Shown piece after piece: positions 1-6,871 of a DNA stretch of 11,248 nucleotides (positions within the stretch are counted from its first letter, which is position 1; each line of letters starts with the position of its first letter). The stretch covers positions 1-11,248 of the forward strand of contig JAKAXI010000033.1 in NCBI GenBank assembly GCA_021816665.1, given 5' to 3'. The translations under genes and the position numbers were made by a program. The stretch is from Bacillota bacterium (GTDB lineage: Bacteria; Bacillota; Bacilli; Alicyclobacillales; Alicyclobacillaceae). The notes under the pieces were generated by a model that saw only the letters and a program-made list of their open reading frames with translations, had not been told where the DNA came from and ran no database searches.

Positions 1-2
1 TC

Positions 3-110
3 CGATCTGAAGGCCATGTGAAGTTCGAACGCTATGGTCGTGAGCGCAAACGTGTGAGCGTGTACCCGGTTGCTGTGGAGACCGAAGTGGCTGCGGCGGT
101 CGAAGCGTAA
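3..110 (+). CDS. rpmA: 50S ribosomal protein L27, C-terminal fragment
   Basis: The first 108 bases read in one open frame as the last 35 residues of ribosomal protein L27 and end in TAA; the gene begins before the window. The visible part contains GHVKFERYGRERKRVSVYP, the conserved C-terminal strand region of L27, followed by an alanine/valine/glutamate tail. L27 is a large-subunit protein near the peptidyl-transferase centre. The call also rests on context: in Bacillales rpmA is followed by spo0B and obg, exactly as here. A hairpin terminator candidate follows 20 bases after the stop. Confidence 0.93.
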   Translation, partial: RSEGHVKFERYGRERKRVSVYPVAVETEVAAAVEA

Positions 111-130
111 AACACCGGTCAAGCTTGGTG

Positions 131-159
131 AGCCTGGCGTATGCCAGGCTCTTTGTGTT
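131..159 (+). terminator. Rho-independent terminator after rpmA
   Basis: A perfect 8-bp inverted repeat, AGCCTGGC (131-138) and GCCAGGCT (143-150) around a GTAT loop, is followed by the T-rich CTTTGTGTT. It sits between the rpmA stop and the spo0B ribosome-binding site. The T-tract is interrupted, so termination may be partial and some readthrough into spo0B-obg is likely. No separate promoter for spo0B was recognisable downstream of it. Confidence 0.7.
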
Positions 160-189
160 CCACGACTTGATTGTGGAGGTGCTCACAAG

Positions 190-753
190 GTGCGACGTGC
201 TGATCTTGAGTCTGCATACGAACAGGGTAGCGCCAAAGACGCTTTTCGCGTTCATCGACATGATGTTCAGAATTTCTTACAGCTGGTGCGGGCATACCTG
301 CAACTTGACCGACCAGAGCGGGCGCTGTCGACGGTCATGGACTTGTCCAACTGGTTGACTTCCCTGTCACTGGTTCAGTCGAAGTGGGAATTTGCTCCGT
401 CTATCGTCCTTTGGACAGCCGCCCAGTGCCCACACGTACGACTCATCCGCGCCGAGTATATGACGGACTGGCGGCGTTCCTGGTCGAAGAGCTTGTGCGA
501 GGTCTGGACGTTCGCCAACGAACAAGCCGCAGCGTCCGGCGTCTCGCCGCTCAGCTTGGAAGTCAGTATGAATGAAGTGGATTCTACCCTTAGTCTCACG
601 ATCGGCATTCCGTCAGGGCTACAGAGGGCGGATGAAGTGTTAGCTCAAATTACGGCGTACATAGATCGGCACAAGCGCACACACAATGCCAAAGAGGTCG
701 CGATTGGTTGCGCACTTGTTCCCGACCCATTCGGCACAGGCAGCGAAGCGTAG
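190..753 (+). CDS. spo0B: Sporulation initiation phosphotransferase Spo0B
   Basis: Spo0B is the phosphorelay step that moves phosphate from Spo0F to Spo0A at the start of sporulation, in the cytoplasm. The 187-residue product is close to the roughly 190 residues of the Bacillus protein. The N-terminal helix carries [10 protein letters not shown] (residues 22-31). His24 followed by Asp25 matches the phosphorylated HD of the family, and the N-x-L-Q continuation matches the dimer helix. The C-terminal half is a degenerate kinase-like domain with no ATP-binding boxes that I can see, as expected. The frame is open from position 70, but that would run through the end of rpmA and the terminator. GTG at 190 has a strong GGAGGT at 175-180, nine bases away, so it was chosen. 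Sequence conservation in this family is low; the motif plus position directly before obg make the call. Confidence 0.85.
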   Translation: MRRADLESAYEQGSAKDAFRVHRHDVQNFLQLVRAYLQLDRPERALSTVMDLSNWLTSLSLVQSKWEFAPSIVLWTAAQCPHVRLIRAEYMTDWRRSWSKSLCEVWTFANEQAAASGVSPLSLEVSMNEVDSTLSLTIGIPSGLQRADEVLAQITAYIDRHKRTHNAKEVAIGCALVPDPFGTGSEA

Positions 754-784
754 AGCGCTTCGAGAAAGAGTAGAGGTGAACGGT

Positions 785-2071
785 ATGTTTGTCGATCACG
801 CACGGATATACGTCAAAGGAGGCGACGGGGGCAACGGCATTGTCTCGTATCGCCGGGAGAAGTTCGTGCCTCTTGGCGGGCCCGCCGGCGGCGACGGGGG
901 CCGCGGCGGCGATGTCGTGTTCGTGGTCGATGAAGGCTTGCGGACCCTAGTGGATTTCCGTTACCAGCGCCATTATAAGGCGACCCGCGGCGAACACGGT
1001 GGAGTCAAGAATCAACACGGGAAGAGCGCGCCCGATATGGAAGTCAAGGTTCCGCCGGGCACCGTCGTGCGCGAGGCAGACAGCGGCGAATTTCTTGGCG
1101 ATCTGGTTCGCCACGGTCAACGGCTTGTTGTAGCAAGAGGAGGCAGGGGAGGGCGAGGTAACACGCGTTTCGCCACCGAAGCGAATAAAGCGCCTGATAT
1201 GGCTGAGAAAGGTGAACCAGGCGAAGAACACTGGCTATTGCTTGAACTCAAAGTGCTCGCAGACGTGGGCCTCGTCGGGTTCCCCAGTGTTGGTAAGTCG
1301 ACACTGTTGTCTACCGTGACCTCAGCAACTCCGAAAATTGGTGCTTATCCGTTTACGACCCTCTCACCCGAACTCGGCGTAGTGGCCGTACCTGACGGGC
1401 GGAGTTTCGTGATCGCGGACTTGCCCGGACTCATTGAAGGAGCGCACGAAGGTCACGGTCTTGGTCTCGAGTTTCTGCGGCACGTGGAGCGCACTCGATT
1501 ATTGCTCCATGTTATAGACATGGCTGCCGTAGAAGGGCGTGATCCGCTTGAGGATTACCGACTAATACAGGCAGAACTTGCGGAGTACAACGCAGACTTG
1601 ACGTCGCGGCCGCAATTCGTTGTCGCGAACAAAATGGATATCACCGAAGCCGAGGACAATCTCGCGCGCTTCCGGCAGGCCCATCCTGACTTACGGGTGT
1701 TTCCTGTGTCTAGTGCGACGCGACAAGGTCTCGACCTGCTCGTGTACGCGGTGGCAGATGCCTTGGATAAACTCACACAGGCGCAGCCAACTGTCGCTGC
1801 CGTCGAGTCAGAGCCGGAGGAAGTCAAGGTATACCGATATGCACCAAGCAGGCCGGTGTTCACAGTCCGACGCGAAGGGAACCGCTTCATAGTGGAAAGC
1901 GAAGAACTTGAAAAGCTGGTGAAAATGACAAACTTCGCTCAATACGACGCCGTCAAGCGGTTTCAGAAAATCCTGCGGCAACGCGGTGTAGATCAGTCTC
2001 TACGCAACCGCGGGGCGAGCGAAGGTGATGTGATTCAAATTGGCGACATGGAGTTTGAATTCGTCGAATAA
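785..2071 (+). CDS. obg: GTPase Obg (CgtA), ribosome-associated
   Basis: Essential GTP-binding protein that acts in 50S subunit maturation and the stress response, and in Bacillus also in sporulation. The product has 428 residues, the same length as I recall for B. subtilis Obg, with all three domains. The glycine-rich Obg fold covers about residues 1-158 ([25 protein letters not shown]). The G domain covers about 160-330, with G1 GFPSVGKS at 165-172, G3 DLPG at 212-215, G4 NKMD at 282-285 and G5 near SSATRQG at 309. The C-terminal OCT domain covers about 345-428. ATG at 785 is preceded by AGAGGTG six bases away and gives the conserved MFVD start. The frame is open from 686, but that would overlap spo0B and add unconserved residues. 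It follows spo0B by 31 bases, so the two are probably co-transcribed. Confidence 0.97.
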   Translation: MFVDHARIYVKGGDGGNGIVSYRREKFVPLGGPAGGDGGRGGDVVFVVDEGLRTLVDFRYQRHYKATRGEHGGVKNQHGKSAPDMEVKVPPGTVVREADSGEFLGDLVRHGQRLVVARGGRGGRGNTRFATEANKAPDMAEKGEPGEEHWLLLELKVLADVGLVGFPSVGKSTLLSTVTSATPKIGAYPFTTLSPELGVVAVPDGRSFVIADLPGLIEGAHEGHGLGLEFLRHVERTRLLLHVIDMAAVEGRDPLEDYRLIQAELAEYNADLTSRPQFVVANKMDITEAEDNLARFRQAHPDLRVFPVSSATRQGLDLLVYAVADALDKLTQAQPTVAAVESEPEEVKVYRYAPSRPVFTVRREGNRFIVESEELEKLVKMTNFAQYDAVKRFQKILRQRGVDQSLRNRGASEGDVIQIGDMEFEFVE

Positions 2072-2450
2072 CAGAGCCATCGCAGCGTCCGCTCCGTCGT
2101 GGTGGACGCGCGATCTCTGGAAGGTGGTCAAAAAGGCTGCTCAGGGCGCGTTCCCAAATGAAGTTTGCGGATTGATTTACACGGGTGTATATGGTGTGGC
2201 CGCTCACTGTTTCGAAGCACAAGCTACTACAACATCTTGTTTTGCGGCCGAGCAGGAAGTCATCGATTTCGCATTTTCGCTGCGGGACGCCAACGCTTAC
2301 GTCCTTGCCACGGTTCACAGCCATCCACTTGGATTGCCTCAATTGTCTGCGAGAGATGCAGGGTTGGCAGATTGGGCGCAACTGCACTTGTTGTTAGTGC
2401 GACAGAACCAGCTTTGGCAACCCCACTGGTTTACGATGAAACGAGCTTAG
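2040..2450 (+). CDS. JAMM/MPN-domain (Mov34/PAD-1 family) putative metalloprotease
   Basis: Small soluble protein of 136 residues with a complete JAMM zinc motif: Glu41 in PNEVCGLIY, then H93-S-H95, seven residues, Ser103, two residues, Asp106 ([14 protein letters not shown]). Proteins with this motif cleave isopeptide or peptide bonds next to a ubiquitin-like or sulfur-carrier protein, or cysteine conjugates. Which substrate applies here cannot be read from the sequence, and no ThiS/MoaD-like partner or E1-like enzyme is in the window. No signal peptide or membrane segment is visible, so it should be cytoplasmic. The start is uncertain. TTG at 2040 lies inside the last 32 bases of obg with AAGGTG 12 bases upstream. 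TTG 2055 and GTG 2124 are alternatives, but GTG 2124 would shorten the helix that normally precedes PNEVCGL. The overlap suggests translational coupling to obg; comGA starts 101 bases later. Confidence 0.72.
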   Translation: MATWSLNSSNNRAIAASAPSWWTRDLWKVVKKAAQGAFPNEVCGLIYTGVYGVAAHCFEAQATTTSCFAAEQEVIDFAFSLRDANAYVLATVHSHPLGLPQLSARDAGLADWAQLHLLLVRQNQLWQPHWFTMKRA

Positions 2451-2551
2451 CAAACCTTGTAAATAGTTCCAAAGAGAGATTGGATCCAGCGCGTTGAAAA
2501 CAGGCGGTCGATGACCCATCACGAATTTCCCTAGCTATAGGAGGGATTACC

Positions 2552-3610
2552 GTGGAGGAGCTGTCGGCCGTTGTTCTGTTGCAGCGGATCTTGGACGATG
2601 CCTTGGTTCGCGGTGCGTCAGACGTACACCTGCGCTTAACAGACGGACTTTTACACGCGGCGTTCAGAGTGGACGGGGTGATCGAACCATTTTTAACCGT
2701 ACCGGACCAAGCAGGTACTGTGATTCGTCGAGTAAAAGCCCTCAGCCGGATGGACGTGTCCGAGTCACGGCTGCCCCAAGATGGTGCTTTTTCATGGCAC
2801 GGCCAGGCGTCTGAGACCGAGGCCGAAATCGACTGCGATGTGCGCGCTGCGGTAGTTCCGATGCTCGGTGGAGAGGCAGCTGTACTTAGACTGTTTGCGC
2901 ACTCGAAGAGTGTCGTCCAGACGTTGGTCCAGTTGGGCATGACAACCCCAGAGTACCAGCTCGTCAAACGGATGCTCTTTCGGCACTCGGGGCTCATCCT
3001 TGTCGCGGGCACAACCGGGTCTGGTAAGACGACAACTCTGTACGCCATGCTCCGCGAGTTGTCGGAAGTCGGTCGACGTGTGGTGAGTATTGAAGACCCC
3101 GTCGAAATCCCAATGGCCGATTGGCAGCAGATGGAGGTCAGAGAACGGATTGGGGTGACGTTTGAAACCGGTTTGCGGGCGTTACTGCGCCAAGACCCTG
3201 ACGTAATCATGATCGGCGAGATCCGCGACGAACAGACTGCTCACGTTGCAGTCAGAGCGGCATTGACTGGCCACCTCGTGCTGAGCACCACCCACGCACG
3301 CGACATCGTCGGCGCCGCTGCCCGGTTAGTAGACTTTGGTATCGCACGTCAACTTCTTGCAGAAGTTCTGCTAGGGGTGGTTGTGCAGGAACTCGATCGC
3401 TCGCGAGTTGCGTCGCAGTTGCTGACCGCGGTTGATGCAAGAGCGATGACGCGCCACGCCTCGTTCGCGGTGCTCGAAATGACTACTGAGTTGTCTAGTT
3501 TGATCGCAGCTGATGTACCTTGGGGGACGGTCAGGGCGCGTGTGAGCAAACCCCAACCAGGGATCGTCGCGGCCCATGGCGTGTCCGACCTCGATGGGAG
3601 GGGGCGCTAG
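2552..3610 (+). CDS. comGA: Competence pseudopilus assembly ATPase ComGA (GspE/PilB family)
   Basis: Secretion-type ATPase that powers polymerisation of the competence pseudopilus at the inner face of the membrane. The 352 residues include the short N-terminal domain (ASDVHLR at 22-28, DG-rich turn near 41), Walker A GTTGSGKT at 153-160, the Asp box around 180-184 (IEDPVE), Walker B DPDVIMIGEIRD at 215-226 and the His box HLVLSTTH at 241-248. Length is as for ComGA, without the long N-terminal domain of PilB. The C-terminal region has no CxxC pairs, so the zinc-binding tetracysteine of many GspE relatives is absent. GTG at 2552 follows TAGGAGGG at a good distance. It is the first gene of the comG cluster; no convincing ComK box (AAAA-N5-TTTT) is visible in the 101 bases upstream. 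Confidence 0.93.
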   Translation: MEELSAVVLLQRILDDALVRGASDVHLRLTDGLLHAAFRVDGVIEPFLTVPDQAGTVIRRVKALSRMDVSESRLPQDGAFSWHGQASETEAEIDCDVRAAVVPMLGGEAAVLRLFAHSKSVVQTLVQLGMTTPEYQLVKRMLFRHSGLILVAGTTGSGKTTTLYAMLRELSEVGRRVVSIEDPVEIPMADWQQMEVRERIGVTFETGLRALLRQDPDVIMIGEIRDEQTAHVAVRAALTGHLVLSTTHARDIVGAAARLVDFGIARQLLAEVLLGVVVQELDRSRVASQLLTAVDARAMTRHASFAVLEMTTELSSLIAADVPWGTVRARVSKPQPGIVAAHGVSDLDGRGR

Positions 3611-4701
3611 TGGACGTGGGCACCGTTAATCCACTGACAGGTGGAGAGAGAAAGCGTATTGGCCACTTTCGTCAACGCTTTCAGACGCGCGATCTCGACC
3701 ATCTAACAGACCATCTGGCGTCGCTGCTGGAGGCGGGTTTACCCATGCGACAGGCAGTGATGCACTTGCGCGAGCATCCATTGAGTCGACACATGCGAGA
3801 TTGGTTGAACTTGGCCACTGTGTCTGTTGAAGAAGGCCGTTCTCTGTCCGATGCCTGGCGGTCATGTGCTCCGCGATTGCTGCTGACGATGGTAGCAGCC
3901 GGGGAAGCCACGGGAAACCTTGCTTCGACGCTACGTACCTGGAGCACTCACACAAGACTGCAGCGAAAGGCAGTCAGCGACCTCCTGCGCATGCTCAGTT
4001 ATCCTGGTCTGCTGTCAGGGCTCATGGCTCTGCTGCTCATCTTTGTCGCCAGAGTGGTCATGCCGATGTTTGTCGGCGTCTACGCGTCACTTGGACTACA
4101 CCCGAGCGGCGCAACGGCTGTAGTGGTGAGCATTCTCGATTCAGCACCCGGTTGGACCGTCGGCTTTACTGCAGCGATAGCCGTCTTAACAGTCGCTCTA
4201 CTGGTCGTCAGAACTTTGCGCCCCGCTCTTTGGTCCACGCTCTCCAAGTGGCTTCCCGGGCGACAGCTTTGGCGACTCCGGCGGACGTACACCTGGTCTC
4301 AATTGCTGCGACTCCACCTCGATGCCGGCGTCACACTCACAGACACGCTGGCGGAACTGGCAGACATCCACAACCCTGTGTGGATGCGAAAGGCTGCGAC
4401 TGATACGTTGTCCCGCGTATTGGCCGGACAGCCGCCTGCACTTGCCTTCGCGGGAGACTGGGACCCGCTGCTGACTGTGTTGTTGCGGTGGGCAGAACAG
4501 ACTGGGGAAATTGGAGCCGCATTCGCACGGGTAGAAGCGTATACGCAAGAGGCGTTTGAGGAACGGCTGCGTCGATCGGTCCAAGTGTTAGAACCCGCGC
4601 TTTTGTTTGTCATGGGTGGACTAGTCAGTGCCTGCATGTATGTCGTTTACGTTCCGATGTACGACATGATGACGACGGTATCGAATGGACACTGGTCATA
4701 A
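3610..4701 (+). CDS. comGB: Competence pseudopilus platform protein ComGB (GspF/PilC family)
   Basis: Polytopic membrane protein that anchors the pseudopilus and couples it to the ComGA ATPase. The 363 residues contain two T2SSF cytoplasmic repeats, with the typical LLEAGLP (39-45) and VAAGEATGNL (95-104) in the first, and LDAGVTL (237-243) and EQTGEIGAAF (296-305) in the second. Hydrophobic segments lie at about 134-158, 181-200 and 328-351, matching the family's three transmembrane helices. GTG at 3610 overlaps the comGA stop by one base (TAGTG) and is preceded by GGGAGGGGG, which fits tight translational coupling. The frame is open from 3520, but starts there would run through comGA and lack a comparable binding site. 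Confidence 0.93.
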   Translation: MDVGTVNPLTGGERKRIGHFRQRFQTRDLDHLTDHLASLLEAGLPMRQAVMHLREHPLSRHMRDWLNLATVSVEEGRSLSDAWRSCAPRLLLTMVAAGEATGNLASTLRTWSTHTRLQRKAVSDLLRMLSYPGLLSGLMALLLIFVARVVMPMFVGVYASLGLHPSGATAVVVSILDSAPGWTVGFTAAIAVLTVALLVVRTLRPALWSTLSKWLPGRQLWRLRRTYTWSQLLRLHLDAGVTLTDTLAELADIHNPVWMRKAATDTLSRVLAGQPPALAFAGDWDPLLTVLLRWAEQTGEIGAAFARVEAYTQEAFEERLRRSVQVLEPALLFVMGGLVSACMYVVYVPMYDMMTTVSNGHWS

Positions 4702-4725
4702 CGCACAGGAAAGGGGTTATCACTC

Positions 4726-5160
4726 ATGAAGAGCGCACTTTTGACCCGGTTAGCTTGGAGCAGCAAGGTTTTGTGCAACGCGCCTACGCTTCGAGAACGT
4801 GAGCGCGAGCGTGAGGCGGGATTTACACTGATGGAAATGGTCGTCGCCGTCTTCATTGTCGGCGTCATGATCGCCGTCATCACGCCCCACCTGCTCGGAG
4901 CCGGAAAACAGGCGACAGCGGTTGCGTGCCAACAGAATGTCAATGCCATTGAATCCGCCTTAACTGAGTACGCTCTCGAAAACGGGTCGCTCCCGACGGG
5001 CGATGCTAGCACACAGATGCAAGCTTTAGTCGACGCGCAGATGCTAGCAGCCATGCCAGAGCAGCCGGCAAACGCGGTCTACACAATTTCCGATCCTGAT
5101 CCCGACCATATATCCGTCACCTGTCAAGTCGCACAGACGGGAAACAACAGTGTTCAGTGA
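4726..5160 (+). CDS. comGC: Major competence pseudopilin ComGC
   Basis: Main structural subunit of the competence pseudopilus, processed by the prepilin peptidase ComC. The type IV prepilin signature AGFTLMEMVVAVFIVGVMIA gives cleavage between Gly32 and Phe33, with Glu37 at mature position +5 and the hydrophobic helix to about residue 52. The mature part has Cys68 and Cys133, in keeping with the intramolecular disulfide known for B. subtilis ComGC. The leader is unusually long (32 residues) and ends in four consecutive Arg-Glu pairs before the Ala-Gly. ATG at 4726 has AAGGGG nearby upstream and lies 24 bases after comGB. In-frame TTG codons at 4741 and 4771 could give a shorter leader but have no clear binding site. 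Confidence 0.9.
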   Translation: MKSALLTRLAWSSKVLCNAPTLREREREREAGFTLMEMVVAVFIVGVMIAVITPHLLGAGKQATAVACQQNVNAIESALTEYALENGSLPTGDASTQMQALVDAQMLAAMPEQPANAVYTISDPDPDHISVTCQVAQTGNNSVQ

Positions 5161-5599
5161 CGTTCGTCATCAAGGTGGCTTCAGTGTCGTTGAATTGACC
5201 GTGGCCATGTTTGTCACAGTGCTGACGCTTGCGTTGGCGGTGCCTGCGTTTTTGCGGGTGTGGTCCACGCAACAACTCGTAGCAACGAGGCAACTGCTAC
5301 TCGACAATCTCCGCCTTGCCCAGGAGGAAGGACAAAGTTCAGGAACTTTCGGCGCTGTGCGGATGGCAAAATACGCTCCACGTTACGGGACGTTTGTCGG
5401 CGGGAAGCAGTTGTCAACCACTGTGTTTGCTCCTGGCATCAATTATGTCGATGGGTACTTGCAAATGCAGAACGGAAATTTGACATACGACCAGTTAGGT
5501 AACTGCCAAGTAAGCGGCGTGATCAGACTGACGGATGGTGCGCGAGAACTAGACATCACGACGTATATGGGCGCCGGATTAATCTCCCCCGGGGGGTGA
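5150..5599 (+). CDS. comGD: Minor pseudopilin ComGD (FimT/GspH-like)
   Basis: Minor subunit of the competence pseudopilus, 149 residues. A short leader MFSDVRHQGG is followed by FSVVELTVAMFVTVLTLALA. This gives cleavage between Gly10 and Phe11, with Glu15 at the +5 position and one N-terminal hydrophobic helix. The region after the helix (LLLDNLRLAQEEGQ) resembles the helix that follows in GspH/FimT-type minor pilins. One cysteine is present near residue 117. GTG at 5150 overlaps the end of comGC by 11 bases, a coupling arrangement. The binding site is weak (GACGGGAAA), which also suggests coupling. Assignment as ComGD rests on order in the cluster and the signature. Confidence 0.85.
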   Translation: MFSDVRHQGGFSVVELTVAMFVTVLTLALAVPAFLRVWSTQQLVATRQLLLDNLRLAQEEGQSSGTFGAVRMAKYAPRYGTFVGGKQLSTTVFAPGINYVDGYLQMQNGNLTYDQLGNCQVSGVIRLTDGARELDITTYMGAGLISPGG

Positions 5600-5603
5600 C
5601 GAA

Positions 5604-5915
5604 TTGACGATCACTGAGGTCGTGGTCTCCGTGTGGCTGTTGTCCGTCGTTGGAACTGCCAGCCTGCTCGGGTGGAGTCAGACAGTGTTGGCGACAAAGA
5701 TGACATCCACACAACGCGCAGCCGATGACTGTGCTGATAACGCTGCGGAGACTTATTTGGCTCGACATGTCGCGACAACTGAAACTATGTGGCACGGTTT
5801 GACGTGTCAGGTCCAAGTTCTGCCCCCGCTAGGCAGTGAACAGGGAGTGATTACCATTGTGGCGCGTGTGGGTGACACCAGCCAGACGTTGTGGGTCCCA
5901 CAGCGCGGCTTCTAG
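5604..5915 (+). CDS. comGE: Minor pseudopilin ComGE-like, apparently without leader peptide
   Basis: Product of 103 residues in the comGE position. Its N-terminus MTITEVVVSVWLLSVVGTA aligns with the mature part of B. subtilis ComGE (as I recall it, ...GFSTIETMSALSLWL). Glu5 is at the pilin +5 position and one hydrophobic helix covers about residues 6-24. Two cysteines (43 and 68) could form a disulfide. TTG at 5604 is the only start possible in this frame: TAA at 5580-5582 closes it upstream and no ATG, GTG or other TTG lies between. A good binding site GGGGGGTGA at 5591-5599 precedes it. As read, the initiator is mature residue +1, so there is no leader with Gly at -1. A sequencing or biological slip in the C5G6 tract at 5586-5596 would alter this picture. 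The stop of comGD is 4 bases upstream. Confidence 0.75.
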   Translation: MTITEVVVSVWLLSVVGTASLLGWSQTVLATKMTSTQRAADDCADNAAETYLARHVATTETMWHGLTCQVQVLPPLGSEQGVITIVARVGDTSQTLWVPQRGF

Positions 5916-6366
5916 GTCGTCGCGAGAAGGGTTTACGCTGATTGAAGTATCTCTTGCACTGGTACTATCGACCATCGTCCTTGCGTTGTCCAGCAGTCTG
6001 ATGGTGTCTCTCTGGCGCGCGGAGAATCGACTGACCTCTGCAGGTGAAGTGGAGGCAATGTGGGCGAGTGCTCATCGTGTGCTCGCGATCGACGCTCATG
6101 CCGCGACGTCAGCGACTTTGCTCTACGATAGTCTGTTGTTAACGGAGGCAGACGGCATTACCTATCGCTATTTAGCGAACAGTCGCGGACAACTCGTTCG
6201 CATCCAAACTGGGGGTGGAACTGCAGTGATTGCGACGATGGTGCAGTCTGTTGCGTTCAAAGTACTAGTTGGTGAAATTCACGCATCCATCACTTTCACC
6301 GACGGAGAAACGAGGGATCTGACCCTATGCACACTGTCAGGAGCTGTATCGTCTTCTCCAGGTTGA
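5857..6366 (+). CDS. comGF: Minor pseudopilin ComGF
   Basis: Minor pseudopilin of 169 residues. A 25-residue basic leader ends in SSREG, then FTLIEVSLALVLSTIVLALS; cleavage is expected between Gly25 and Phe26, with Glu30 at +5. The C-terminal half has the pattern of ComGF: an ITYRYL strand, a polar turn, VRIQTGGGTAVI, then MVQSVAFKV. TTG at 5857 was chosen because GGGAGTGA at 5843-5850 lies six bases upstream. GTG at 5866 or 5872 would give a slightly shorter leader with worse spacing. With the TTG start the gene begins 59 bases inside comGE in another frame, a deeper overlap than usual. Confidence 0.82.
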   Translation: MWRVWVTPARRCGSHSAASRSSREGFTLIEVSLALVLSTIVLALSSSLMVSLWRAENRLTSAGEVEAMWASAHRVLAIDAHAATSATLLYDSLLLTEADGITYRYLANSRGQLVRIQTGGGTAVIATMVQSVAFKVLVGEIHASITFTDGETRDLTLCTLSGAVSSSPG

Positions 6367-6791
6367 AAGATGTAGTTGGCTCGAGCGACAGTCGCTCGGT
6401 GTGTTGGCAGGCAGTGACACGAGACAGCGGACACGCTCTCGTGACAACGCTTGGCTTAGCGCTGTGTAGTGCAGTCATTGCAGGGACACTTCAGACAATG
6501 GTTATGTTTCAGGCCCGAACACTCCAACTGTATGATGCGAGTAGGCAGTCGTTCTGGCTTGCGCGGGGGGCGGCCTTGAGCGTGCTGGCGGCGCTCGAGG
6601 CCAATCCGGCAGCTGTAGGTACCACGCGGACAGTTGAAACAGCGGGTGGCGTGGTGAAAGAAAGTGTGTCGTTCGGAACTTCTGACAGCGTCCGGATTGA
6701 AGCGACTGTGCCCGGCGCTGTCAATACCGTTGTCTTTTCCTACGATCCAAGTGCAAAGAGAGTCACTCAGTGGCAGGACAACAGCCCGTAA
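6327..6791 (+). CDS. comGG: Minor pseudopilin ComGG
   Basis: Last gene of the comG cluster, 154 residues. It lacks a GFTLxE signature, as does B. subtilis ComGG, but has a polar N-terminus, then SGHALVTTLGLALCSAVIAG (about residues 34-53) as a single hydrophobic helix, resembling the PilX/GspK-type entry helix. The C-terminus VVFSYDPSAKRVTQWQD resembles the FDxxxKKLLRW end of B. subtilis ComGG as I recall it. ATG at 6327 overlaps comGF by 40 bases and has GAGGG at 6312-6316. In-frame GTG codons at 6399 and 6414 are alternative starts that would give a short leader nearer to the usual form, but their binding sites are poor. Confidence 0.75.
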   Translation: MHTVRSCIVFSRLKDVVGSSDSRSVCWQAVTRDSGHALVTTLGLALCSAVIAGTLQTMVMFQARTLQLYDASRQSFWLARGAALSVLAALEANPAAVGTTRTVETAGGVVKESVSFGTSDSVRIEATVPGAVNTVVFSYDPSAKRVTQWQDNSP

Positions 6792-6830
6792 TCGAACTTG
6801 GAAATAGCGTCGTTTCGAGCGATCGCGATG

Positions 6831-6839
6831 TGCTATGAT
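6831..6839 (+). promoter_or_regulatory. Extended -10 promoter element upstream of aroK
   Basis: TGCTATGAT is an extended -10 of the SigA type (TGnTATGAT, five of six matches to TATAAT plus the TG). No good -35 lies 16-18 bases upstream (CGTTTC is closest at 17), which an extended -10 can compensate. Transcription would start near 6846, about 26 bases before the aroK GTG. It would give aroK and the following gene expression independent of the competence cluster. Confidence 0.55.
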
Positions 6840-6871
6840 GTGAGACAAGTCCAAGACAAGCAGGTGACTTT

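Noticed and set aside
70-189. N-terminal extension of spo0B starting inside rpmA
   Set aside because: It would translate through the L27 end and a terminator hairpin; GTG 190 with GGAGGT fits the family length.
2165-2497. 110-codon plus-strand frame overlapping the JAMM gene
   Set aside because: Different frame from the one carrying the intact JAMM motif; its translation is Arg/Cys-rich and resembles nothing known.
2451-2551. Promoter or ComK box upstream of comGA
   Set aside because: TTGTAA (2457) and TTGAAA (2494) have only three-of-six -10 partners at 17 bases, and no AAAA-N5-TTTT pair is present, so I could not support a call.
2431-3210. 259-codon open frame on the minus strand across comGA
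   Set aside because: It is the antisense shadow of the GspE-type ATPase. It has a Ser/Thr/Arg-rich composition, no ribosome-binding site, and the opposite strand carries all ATPase motifs.
6819-6826. GCGATCGC palindrome in the comGG-aroK gap
   Set aside because: Single 8-base palindrome without a T-tract or a repeat partner; not a terminator and too short to call an operator.
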